Assembly (NCBI RefSeq): GCF_000620785.1 | Contig: NZ_JIAI01000001.1 | Location: forward strand, 1,860,001 to 1,924,000 | Reading direction: 5' to 3' | Source: Actinospineispora acaciae DSM 45401 | GTDB taxonomy: Bacteria; Actinomycetota; Actinomycetes; Mycobacteriales; Pseudonocardiaceae | Length of the DNA stretch: 64,000 bases | Shown here: positions 25,155-32,250 of the stretch, piece after piece | How positions within the stretch are numbered: position 1 is the stretch's first letter | How the letters are laid out: each line of letters starts with the position of its first letter | Notes under the pieces: generated by a model | Database searches by the model: none | The model's input: the letters and a program-made list of their open reading frames with translations, nothing else | What the model was told of the DNA's origin: nothing | Translations under genes and position numbers: made by a program

Positions 25155-25600
25155 GCGCCTTCGCGACCTACCTGTACGCCGTCGGCGACGCCACGCTCGC
25201 CGAGTCGGTCGCCGCCGACGCCCTGACCGGAGTGGACGGCGCGCCGGTCCGGACCGTGGTCGAGGCCGGCCTGGCGGCGGTGGTGAGCGGCGTGCCGAGC
25301 GACCGGTTCAGCGAGCGCTCGCTGCGCCACGCCATGGAGGACCTGGGCTGGTTGGAAGGCACCGCCCGCGCCCACCACCGGGTCGTCGACGCCGTGGCCG
25401 AGGCGCACACCGTGGCGCCGGCGCGGCTGGTCACCATCTACCACGACGACGGCCGCCTCCGCGCGGTGCTGGCGGAGAAGGCCCCGGGCCTCGCCGCCGT
25501 GCTGGACCGCCTGCGCGGACACTCCGAGTGGGGCGTCAAGGCGTTCGCGGCACCGCCGGCCTGCCCGAGGAGACTGTCGAGAAGCTCGGCCTCGGCCTGA
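25151..25600 (+). pseudogene. gvpL: gvpL truncated by deletion, out-of-frame joint with gvpK
   Basis: The first 135 or so residues follow the GvpF/GvpL family (TYLYAVGDATLAESV, then HHRVVDAVAEAHTVAPARLVTIYHDD and WGVKAF). The frame then departs from the family at about position 25550 and ends after about 15 unrelated residues, for a total of 149; intact family members are about 240-260. The DNA after the break encodes the C-terminal part of GvpK in another frame. The simplest reading is a deletion that removed the 3' part of gvpL and the 5' part of gvpK. Confidence 0.85.
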
Positions 25601-25722
25601 TGCGCCTGGAAGAGGCGATGACCGAGCTACGCGAACACTTCGGCCTCCACCCCGACGACCTCAACATCGACCTCGGCCCGCTCGGCCCGCTGCTGCCGCC
25701 CCCGGACAACCACACCCGCTGA
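25552..25722 (+). pseudogene. gvpK: gvpK 3' remnant
   Basis: In frame 1 the segment LPEETVEKLGLGLMRLEEAM followed by TELREHFGLHPDDLNIDLGPLGPLL is the C-terminal part of GvpK. The N-terminal half with the usual start and Shine-Dalgarno is missing, and upstream sequence in this frame is gvpL read in the wrong frame. It is probably not translated. Confidence 0.82.
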
Positions 25723-25727
25723 TTTCC

Positions 25728-25752
25728 GTGTGGAACTTTCTCCGCCGGGTAG
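25728..25752 (+). promoter_or_regulatory. SigB/SigF-type promoter (GTGT-N15-GGGTAG) of ppx
   Basis: GTGT (25728-25731) and GGGTAG (25747-25752) with a 15-base spacer, just after the gvpK stop. The -10 ends 9 bases before ATG 25762, so a leaderless or very short-leader transcript is likely. Confidence 0.62.
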
Positions 25753-25761
25753 TGCGGACAG

Positions 25762-26817
25762 ATGAGAATTGGCGTGCTGGATATCGGGTCGAACTCCGCC
25801 CAGCTACAGGTTGTCGAGGCCTTTCCGGGCGAGCCGCCCCTGCCGGCGTATGCGATAAAAGAACCCACCAGGTTGAGCGAGGCCTTCAGCGAGGACGGCT
25901 CGATCAACGAGGCGGGCCTGGATCGCGTGGTGAACGCGGTGGAAAGGGCGGTTGGCGCGGCCCGTCAGGGATCCGTCGAACAACTCTTTGCATTCGTGAC
26001 CTCGGCGGTGCGCGACGCCGGAAACCGGGACGAGGTCCTGAACCGCATCGAGGAGGCCTCGGGAATCAGGCCGCATTTCCTGGCCGGCGAGGACGAGGCC
26101 CGGTTGACGTATCTGGCCGCGCGCCGCTGGTACGGCTGGTCGGCCGGCGGGTTGCTCGTGCTGGACATCGGGGGAGGCTCGCTGGAGATCGCGCTCGGGC
26201 GTGCCGAGACACCCGACGTCTCGGTGTCGCTTCCGCTGGGCGCCGGCCGGCTGACCCGCGCGTTCCTGTCGAACCACCCCCCGAGCCGCACCGAGGTCAA
26301 GGCCCTGTGCCGCCACGTGCGCGACACGCTGCGCGAGGTCTCCGACCGGATGCGGTGGGAGCGCCCGCCAGCCCGGGTCGTGGGCACGTCGAAGACCTTC
26401 AAGCAGCTCGCCAGGCTGGCCGGCGCGTCCCCGCAGCGCCAGGGCCCGTTCGTACCCCGCGGCCTCACCAGGAAGGACGCGTCCGCGTGGGCCGTGCGCC
26501 TGGCCGGGCTCAGCGCCGAACAGCGCGCCAAACTGAACGGGGTGTCCACACCGCGCTCCCGGCAGATCCTCGCCGGCGCGATCGTCGCCAGGTCCACGAT
26601 GAAGGCCCTCGGCGTCGGACGCCTCGACGTCTGCCCGTGGGCGCTGCGCGAGGGGATCGTCCTGCGCCACCTGGACGGCGACAGCGACCTCTCGCTGCAA
26701 CCTGTCGAGCTCGACCTGACGCAACCGCCGTCGGCAAAGGTTCGCCGCCTCCCCCGCCAAGCAAGTGATCATCACTACCTGCGGGCCTCGTCGCGTGGCG
26801 TAGAGTCTGGCCGGTAA
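25762..26817 (+). CDS. Ppx/GppA phosphatase (exopolyphosphatase family)
   Basis: The 351-residue protein belongs to the actin-like ASKHA fold: phosphate-1 motif GVLDIGSNSAQ, TSAVRDAGN, GEDEARL and phosphate-2 motif LDIGGGSLEIA. Family members hydrolyse polyphosphate or pppGpp. The length fits short actinobacterial members without the C-terminal HD domain. A stress-type promoter lies directly upstream. It starts 39 bases after the gas-vesicle remnant but is probably transcribed on its own. Confidence 0.9.
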   Translation: MRIGVLDIGSNSAQLQVVEAFPGEPPLPAYAIKEPTRLSEAFSEDGSINEAGLDRVVNAVERAVGAARQGSVEQLFAFVTSAVRDAGNRDEVLNRIEEASGIRPHFLAGEDEARLTYLAARRWYGWSAGGLLVLDIGGGSLEIALGRAETPDVSVSLPLGAGRLTRAFLSNHPPSRTEVKALCRHVRDTLREVSDRMRWERPPARVVGTSKTFKQLARLAGASPQRQGPFVPRGLTRKDASAWAVRLAGLSAEQRAKLNGVSTPRSRQILAGAIVARSTMKALGVGRLDVCPWALREGIVLRHLDGDSDLSLQPVELDLTQPPSAKVRRLPRQASDHHYLRASSRGVESGR

Positions 26818-26870
26818 GGCCCGCTCCGGTTCCGTGAGCGAGGGTCGAACGCCGAGGCTGGAGCTCGGAC

Positions 26871-28097
26871 ATGACGAATCGTACCGTGATCGGCGACGAA
26901 CCCGACGGCCTCGGCGACCGCGTGCGGGGCCTGCGGGAACGGGCAATCGGGCCGACCGGCAGAAGGATGACCCAAGCCGACCTCGCGGCGGCGGCCGGTG
27001 TGTCGCTCGATCTGGTCCGGAAGCTGGAGCAGGGTGTCAGGCACACGGCGTCGCTCCCAAGCCTGCACAAGCTCGCGCGGGCGCTCGACGTCGACATCGT
27101 CCGGCTCCTAGGCAAGGAGGTTGCACTGCCTCAGCCTTCGGAGAACTCTGGGGTGGTCGCGCTGCGGCGCGCGGTCACCGTCATCGACGATCTTCTCGGC
27201 GTGAGCGACCTGACCCGCGAGCCTTCGTTGGATGAGCTGCGCCGCACCGTGACCTACACCTGGGGTAGCTACTGGTCGGGCCGCTACGACAAGCTCGGCG
27301 AGACCCTTCCCGAGACGCTGCGGCTTGGCCGCGCGCTCGACCTCACCGGAGAAGCGGCCGACCTTGTCGCGCAGCTCTACCAGGCGGCCGGGTGCACGCT
27401 CGTGCAGCTGGGCCAGCCGGACGCCGCGCACATCGCGGTGCGGGAAGCGCTGAGGATCGCGCACGCCGGCACCGACCCGCTCCGGGTGAGCGCGCTACAA
27501 GGAACCATGGCGTGGCTGCTGCTCACCCAAGGACGTTTTGAGGAGTCCTACCGGTTGGCGTCCAGCGCCGCCGGTGCTATCGGCCCGGAGCACCGGGCCG
27601 ACATACCTCGCATGGCGCTGTGCGGCTCCCTGCTGCTTTCCTCCGCCAACGCCGCCGGGCGCGACGGCGACGCGGGCAAAGCGGGTCATCTGCTGAGTGA
27701 AGCCCGCGACATCGCACGTCACACGGGGTATCGCACTGACTACGAGTGCGCGTTTGGTCCGGACCAGGTGACCATGCAGACGGTGGACGTGCATGTTGTG
27801 ACCGAGGCGTACACGTCGGCTCTGGAAACCGCGAAGGCGATGCCGCGTGATACCCCGCTGCCGTTGAACGCCCGCGCCCGGCACCTGCAAGATCGGGCGC
27901 TGGCACACGTCCGGCTTGGGCACGATCAGCAGGCCGAGGATGCCCTGTGGGCGATGAGCACCCTCGCTCCTGACGTGTGGCTTCGGAACAACGCGCCGTC
28001 GAAGATGTTGGTCAACGAGTTGCGGACGCGGGAGCGACGGGCGCGTAAGGCGTCCCGGTTGGGCGACTTGGCGCGAAAGTTCGGCCTCGCAAGCTAG
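26871..28097 (+). CDS. XRE-family HTH regulator with TPR-like sensor domain
   Basis: The 408-residue protein has an XRE/Cro HTH at about residues 12-80 (MTQADLAAAAGVSLDLVRKLEQG) followed by helical repeats of TPR type to the C-terminus. Such proteins in actinomycetes often respond to a small ligand or partner protein. ATG 26871 has GGAG 8 bases upstream. It is followed after 90 bases by two overlapping small genes, with an inverted repeat in the gap that is a candidate binding site. Confidence 0.88.
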   Translation: MTNRTVIGDEPDGLGDRVRGLRERAIGPTGRRMTQADLAAAAGVSLDLVRKLEQGVRHTASLPSLHKLARALDVDIVRLLGKEVALPQPSENSGVVALRRAVTVIDDLLGVSDLTREPSLDELRRTVTYTWGSYWSGRYDKLGETLPETLRLGRALDLTGEAADLVAQLYQAAGCTLVQLGQPDAAHIAVREALRIAHAGTDPLRVSALQGTMAWLLLTQGRFEESYRLASSAAGAIGPEHRADIPRMALCGSLLLSSANAAGRDGDAGKAGHLLSEARDIARHTGYRTDYECAFGPDQVTMQTVDVHVVTEAYTSALETAKAMPRDTPLPLNARARHLQDRALAHVRLGHDQQAEDALWAMSTLAPDVWLRNNAPSKMLVNELRTRERRARKASRLGDLARKFGLAS

Positions 28098-28116
28098 CGA
28101 CACTTGTTACCTCGCT

Positions 28117-28156
28117 GGTAGGACACCGTTTCCCGGTAGGACGCCCTGTCCTACCG
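28117..28156. promoter_or_regulatory. GGTAGGAC direct and inverted repeats (candidate XRE operator)
   Basis: GGTAGGAC occurs at 28117-28124 and 28135-28142. The second copy, CGGTAGGAC (28134-28142), forms a perfect 9-base inverted repeat with GTCCTACCG (28148-28156) across 5 bases. No T-run follows, and the small gene pair starts 32 bases downstream, so an operator is more likely than a terminator. Confidence 0.55.
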
Positions 28157-28187
28157 TCGTTGGGTTCTTCGCCAATAGCGTCACCTC

Positions 28188-28523
28188 GTGATCGACTACG
28201 GGAGCGGAGCGGGGCAGCCCGACCACGTGACACCAGCCCAGACCTACAGCGCCGTCCTAGGCGCGAACGGTGTCGTGCACGCGGTCCTGGACGGGGTCGT
28301 ACGCGCGGCGTTCATCAACGGCACGCTCAGCACGGGCCGGCTGCCGACGGTGTGCGGCGTAGAAGTCGTTCCCACTGGGCACCCGCCGGCCAAGAACGCC
28401 GTGCTGCACGAGGACTGCGCGGCGGCGCTGAAGGAGCTTCCTGGGCGGGTGGAGCCCCGGGCGGGGAGCAATCCGCTGCTCAGCCGGTCGGCCCGCGTCG
28501 CGGTCGGGGACGGCTCGTGGTGA
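28188..28523 (+). CDS. Small Cys/His protein linked to the XRE regulator (first of pair)
   Basis: The 111-residue protein is not one I recognise by name. It has a HAV motif near residue 30, TVCGVEV in the middle and AVLHEDC after it, that is, one His, a Cys-Gly and a His-x2-Cys that could bind a metal. The same order of elements appears in the next gene. The C-terminus is low-complexity. Its stop overlaps the next start by 4 bases (GTGA), so they are translationally coupled. Confidence 0.7.
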   Translation: MIDYGSGAGQPDHVTPAQTYSAVLGANGVVHAVLDGVVRAAFINGTLSTGRLPTVCGVEVVPTGHPPAKNAVLHEDCAAALKELPGRVEPRAGSNPLLSRSARVAVGDGSW

Positions 28524-28894
28524 CCCCGCCACGGCCCGAGCCGGTCACGATCGGCATGTTGCTCGACCTCACCGACCGGCACGTGCACGCCGTGCGCAAC
28601 CCCGCCGACCCGTACCCGAAGGCCGAATGCGGCCTGACCATCTGCCCCGACATCTACCTGGACCAACCCGGCGGGGCCACGCTCCACCGCCCCTGCATGG
28701 ACACGATCACGGACGCCACCCGCCTGCGGCCGGCCGTCCGCGAGTGGCGCCTCGCCAACGAGTCGGACGACCACGGCCTCCTGGTCACGTTCTGGCGGCG
28801 CTGGCTGACCTGGCGGTACGAGCGGATCATCTCCCGCTCCCTGGCGGCGGAGCGGCGCCGTCGGGCAGTCGCGGCCAAGCGCGGGGCACCTTAG
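28520..28894 (+). CDS. Small Cys/His protein linked to the XRE regulator (second of pair)
   Basis: A 124-residue protein with HVHAV near residue 20, then AECGLTICPD and ATLHRPC, the same HAV...CG...LHxxC order as its upstream neighbour, plus one extra Cys. The C-terminus is a very basic helix (SRSLAAERRRRAVAAKRG) that might contact nucleic acid or membrane. GTG 28520 forms a GTGA overlap with the first gene. I know no function; a paralogous pair working with the XRE regulator is the best inference. Confidence 0.7.
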   Translation: MTPPRPEPVTIGMLLDLTDRHVHAVRNPADPYPKAECGLTICPDIYLDQPGGATLHRPCMDTITDATRLRPAVREWRLANESDDHGLLVTFWRRWLTWRYERIISRSLAAERRRRAVAAKRGAP

Positions 28895-29063
28895 GCCTAC
28901 GCCGTGCGCGCCACCGACACAGGCGGAGCGGTGAGGAGGCAACCGCGTGCGGTGAGCGTGAAAAAGCGCTGGTAATCCGGGTCGTACCGAATAGGCGACG
29001 CACGCCGCAACCGGCCCGAGGCCCTGGTGGCGCGGTTTGCGGAACTGGTGTTGGGGAACACGC

Positions 29064-30110
29064 ATGCCCATGATCGCAGGAACCGGAGAGGCTTCGGCGG
29101 ACGTTCCGGATGGGCCACGCGAGCATGCGGCCGATCGGGTCGTTGCCGACCTCGATGATCCCGAGCCGGACGCGCGCGACGACATGGCGCTGGCCGTCAC
29201 GGCCGATTCGGTGCGGGCGTACCTGCGCCAGCTCGGGAAGGTGCCGCTGCTGACCGCGTCGCAGGAGGTGGAGCTGGCCAAGCGGATCGAGGCCGGCCTG
29301 TTCGCCGCCGAACGGCTCGAGTCCGTGACCGGCTCCGACCAGCGGCGGTTGCGCCGCGAACTGCGCTGGCTGGTGCGCGACGGGCAGCGGGCGAAGGAGC
29401 ACCTGCTGGAGGCGAACCTGCGGCTGGTGGTGTCGGTGGCCAAGCGCTACACCGGCCGGGGCATGGCGTTTCTCGATCTGATCCAGGAAGGCAACCTGGG
29501 GCTGATGCGGGCGGTGGAGAAGTTCGACCACGTCAAGGGCTACAAGTTCTCCACGTACGCGACCTGGTGGATCCGCCAGGCCATCGCCCGCGCGATGGCC
29601 GACCAGTCCCGCACCATTCGTATCCCGATCCACCTGGTCGAGGTCATCAACCGGATGGGCCGGGTGCAGCGCGAGATGCTGCGCGAGCTGGGACGTGAAC
29701 CGTCAGTCGAGGAGCTGGCCGCCCAGCTGGAGCTCACCTCGGCCAGGGTGCGCGAGCTGCGGCGGATCTCCCTGGAACCGGTGTCCCTGGACCAGCCGGT
29801 CGGTAGCACCGACGCCGAGCAGAGCCTCGGCGAGTTCATCGAGGACACCGGCGCCGTGGCGCCGGCCGAGGCGGTGTCGGTGACCCTGATGCACGACCAG
29901 CTCAACCAGGTGTTGGGCACGTTGACCGAGCGCGAAGCGGGGGTGCTGCGGCTGCGGTTCGGGCTCGTCGACGGCGAGCCCCACACCCTCGACCAGATCA
30001 GCCAGGTCTACGGGGTGACCAGGGAACGGATCCGCCAGATCGAGCACAAGACCCTGGCCAAGCTGCGCCACCCGGCTCGCTCCGACCCGCTCCGCGACTA
30101 CCTCGCCTGA
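29064..30110 (+). CDS. Group 2 sigma-70 factor (HrdB/SigB-like)
   Basis: About 348 residues with region 1.2 ([30 protein letters not shown]), region 2 ([17 protein letters not shown], then the -10-binding [15 protein letters not shown]), region 3 and region 4.2 ([21 protein letters not shown]). It lacks the long region 1.1 of a primary sigma factor, so it is a group 2 sigma expected to read -10/-35 promoters like the main factor, not the GGGTA-type sites seen nearby. ATG 29064 has GGGGAA about 6 bases upstream. Confidence 0.93.
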   Translation: MPMIAGTGEASADVPDGPREHAADRVVADLDDPEPDARDDMALAVTADSVRAYLRQLGKVPLLTASQEVELAKRIEAGLFAAERLESVTGSDQRRLRRELRWLVRDGQRAKEHLLEANLRLVVSVAKRYTGRGMAFLDLIQEGNLGLMRAVEKFDHVKGYKFSTYATWWIRQAIARAMADQSRTIRIPIHLVEVINRMGRVQREMLRELGREPSVEELAAQLELTSARVRELRRISLEPVSLDQPVGSTDAEQSLGEFIEDTGAVAPAEAVSVTLMHDQLNQVLGTLTEREAGVLRLRFGLVDGEPHTLDQISQVYGVTRERIRQIEHKTLAKLRHPARSDPLRDYLA

Positions 30111-30121
30111 GCACGGCGGGT

Positions 30122-30146
30122 GTTTTGCCGGACGGCCGGCGGGTAC
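30122..30146 (+). promoter_or_regulatory. SigB/SigF-type promoter (GTTT-N15-GGGTAC)
   Basis: GTTT (30122-30125) and GGGTAC (30141-30146) with a 15-base spacer lie between the sigma-factor gene and the secreted protein gene, 38 bases before ATG 30185. Confidence 0.65.
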
Positions 30147-30184
30147 CCGTCGCTCACCGTGTGAACCAACGGAAGAAGCTCCCC

Positions 30185-30613
30185 ATGAAGCACCGCCGCG
30201 CACGATCATCCGTCCATTCGGCGCCCATGTCGTCCCGCACGCTCACGACCCTGGCCCTCGCCGTCGCGGCGTGCGGCGCGTCCGTGCTGTCCCCCACCGC
30301 CGCGACCGCACCGGCCGCGGAGTCGGCGCCCGACGATGACGAATGCGAACACATGAGCTCCCACGAGCTCGAATCGGCGCTGGAAGACGCCGAACCGGGC
30401 GAGCAGGTGTGCGTCAAGGGCGACCGCCACTCACGTCACCACCGGCGCGGCACCGGACAGGACACCGACGACGAGCCCGACGCCCGGCCCCGGCCGATGA
30501 CCAGCGGCGAACGCCAGTACCGCAACGGCTGCGAGCACGGCCTCGTCGTCGACGGCTGCGACAGGTTCACCGCGAAGAACCTCATCGACGCCGGCATCGA
30601 CCCGCTGCGGTGA
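30185..30613 (+). CDS. Secreted protein of unknown function
   Basis: A 142-residue protein with a signal peptide (basic start, then TLTTLALAVAACGASVL and a likely cut after ATA or AAES). The mature part is acidic, then His/Arg-rich, and ends in a small Cys-containing domain (RQYRNGCEHGLVVDGCDRF). Cys residues are even in number in the mature protein, consistent with disulfides. ATG 30185 has GGAAG upstream. A stress-type promoter precedes it. I cannot name a function. Confidence 0.75.
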   Translation: MKHRRARSSVHSAPMSSRTLTTLALAVAACGASVLSPTAATAPAAESAPDDDECEHMSSHELESALEDAEPGEQVCVKGDRHSRHHRRGTGQDTDDEPDARPRPMTSGERQYRNGCEHGLVVDGCDRFTAKNLIDAGIDPLR

Positions 30614-30618
30614 CCCGG

Positions 30619-31791
30619 TCACTCGTCGATCTCGGAGTGGACGTCGATCCCGGGTTCGTCGGGCGCGGACGCCTCGGGTTGGCTGGTGTGCACGTCGGTC
30701 GGGTTGACGTGCGCGTCGGCCTCGCTGAGCAGGGAACGGACCGCGGAGTTGACCACCGCCAGCAGCGGGACCGCGAGCAGGGCTCCGGCGATGCCGGCGG
30801 AGAGCAGCCCGGCGGCGATGACCAGGACCACGGCCAGCGGATGGAGCTTGACGGCGCGGCCCAGCAGCAGCGGTTGCAGCACGTGGCTTTCCAGCTGCAT
30901 CACCGCGACGATGATGCCCAGCACGATCAGCGCCGGGATGAAGCCCTTGGCGACCAGCGCCACCAGCACGGCGACTCCCCCGGCTATCACCGCGCCGATG
31001 ATCGGTATGAACGCCCCGAGAAAGACCAGCGCGGTCAGTGGCACCGCCAGCGGCACGCCGAGGATCGCCAGGCCGACACCGATCCCGACCGCGTCCGCCA
31101 CGGCGACGGCGGCGGTGGCCCGCACGTAGCTGACCAGCGCGGCAAGGCCACGCCGGCCCGCGACGTCGACGCGGGCGCGGCGGGCGGCCGGCGCGGCGCC
31201 GAGCAGGAACCGCCAGATGCCCGCGCCGTCGTGCAGCAGCAGGATCAGGGTGAACAGCACCAACACCATCTGCGCCAGGGTCTGGCCGATGGTGGCGGCG
31301 GTGGTCAGCGCGCCGGCGGTCAGGCTGGTCTGGTTCGCGCTCATCGCCGCGAGCAGGTTGTCGCGCAGGCCGCGCAGCTGGTCCCCGCTCAGGTGCAGCG
31401 GGCCGTCGGTCAGCCAACCGGTGATGGTGTTGATGCTGTCCGCGAGCTGGGTCTGCAGGGCGGGCAGCCCGTTGAGGAAGGTCAGCACGACGAACGTGAG
31501 CAGCCCACCGAGCCCGGCCAGCCCGCCGACCACGACCACCACGATCGCCAGGCCCCGGGGCACCCGGTACCTGATCAGCCGGTCGACGGCGGGAGCCAGC
31601 AGCGCGGCCAGCAGCAACGCGATGGCGACCGGCACGACCAGCGCCGCGAGGTAGCCCACGACCACGCCGATCACGTACAGGGCCGCGGCGACCACCAGCA
31701 ACCGCCAGGCCAGCGCCGCGGCGACCTCCAGGACTCGCGGCGTCGACCTCTCGGCGGGCGGCGACGGCACCGCGCTTCTCGTGTCCACCAC
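30619..31791 (-). CDS. AI-2E family transporter
   Basis: The 390-residue protein has the eight-helix pattern of the AI-2E (PF01594, TqsA-like) family, with GFIPALIVLGIIVAVMQLESHVLQPLLLG and LGAFIPIIGAVIAG as typical segments. Members are exporters or Na+/H+ antiporters; autoinducer transport should not be assumed. Two adjacent GTG codons (31791, 31788) may start it. A weaker stress-type promoter candidate (TTGT-N15-GGGTAA, 31888-31864 on the minus strand) lies upstream. The stop is 5 bases from the convergent secreted protein stop. Confidence 0.88.
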   Translation of the reverse strand: MVDTRSAVPSPPAERSTPRVLEVAAALAWRLLVVAAALYVIGVVVGYLAALVVPVAIALLLAALLAPAVDRLIRYRVPRGLAIVVVVVGGLAGLGGLLTFVVLTFLNGLPALQTQLADSINTITGWLTDGPLHLSGDQLRGLRDNLLAAMSANQTSLTAGALTTAATIGQTLAQMVLVLFTLILLLHDGAGIWRFLLGAAPAARRARVDVAGRRGLAALVSYVRATAAVAVADAVGIGVGLAILGVPLAVPLTALVFLGAFIPIIGAVIAGGVAVLVALVAKGFIPALIVLGIIVAVMQLESHVLQPLLLGRAVKLHPLAVVLVIAAGLLSAGIAGALLAVPLLAVVNSAVRSLLSEADAHVNPTDVHTSQPEASAPDEPGIDVHSEIDE

Positions 31792-31863
31792 GCAGAATGC
31801 CCGCCCGCCTCCCCACTACACCCGCGAGGACGGGCTCCAGCCGGACGCTGCGTGGCGAAAGCG

Positions 31864-31888
31864 TTACCCTGTGCTCGATGCGCAACAA
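31864..31888 (-). promoter_or_regulatory. Weak SigB/SigF-type promoter candidate (TTGT-N15-GGGTAA)
   Basis: On the minus strand GGGTAA (31869-31864) is preceded at 15 bases by TTGT, one mismatch from GTGT. It would drive the AI-2E family gene with a leader of about 65 bases. It is weaker than the six perfect sites. Confidence 0.35.
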
Positions 31889-31909
31889 CCTCGTGACGCC
31901 CGACATCCG

Positions 31910-32236
31910 ATGATCATCAACCGTCGTGACGCCGGCCGGGCAGCGGTGTTCAGCGTGTCCGGCGAGCTGGACATGCTGACCACACCCAAGCTGGACGAGG
32001 CCCTCTCCGGCGAGAACGGTGACCGCCCGGTCGTGCTGGACCTGTCCGGGGTGACGTTCATCGGCTCGTCGGGGCTGGCGGTGGTGGCCGAACACGCCAA
32101 CCGGGTCCCCGCACGGCCGGACTGGCTGACCGTCGTCACCGGCGACGGTCACGTCGTGCGCGCGTTCAACCTGTCCTCGCTCGACACGGTGGTCGCGCTG
32201 TACGAGACCGTCGAGGACGCGCTGGCCGACCGCTGA
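31910..32236 (+). CDS. STAS-domain anti-sigma factor antagonist
   Basis: About 108 residues forming a single STAS domain: FSVSGELDMLTTPKL, then VVLDLSGVTFIGSSGLAVV with the phosphorylatable Ser in the IGSSGL loop. Such RsbV/SpoIIAA-like proteins bind an anti-sigma kinase and free a stress sigma factor when unphosphorylated. No partner kinase is in the window. ATG 31910 matches the domain start; GTG 31871 would add 13 residues. Neither has a Shine-Dalgarno. Its neighbourhood of SigB-type promoters supports a stress-signalling role. Confidence 0.87.
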   Translation: MIINRRDAGRAAVFSVSGELDMLTTPKLDEALSGENGDRPVVLDLSGVTFIGSSGLAVVAEHANRVPARPDWLTVVTGDGHVVRAFNLSSLDTVVALYETVEDALADR

Positions 32237-32250
32237 CGCGCCGCGCCGGC

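Noticed and set aside
28244..29443. Open frame of 399 codons on the minus strand over the small Cys/His genes and the sigma factor
   Set aside because: It covers the conserved sigma region 1.2-2 in antisense and shows no motif of its own; plus-strand genes explain the region.
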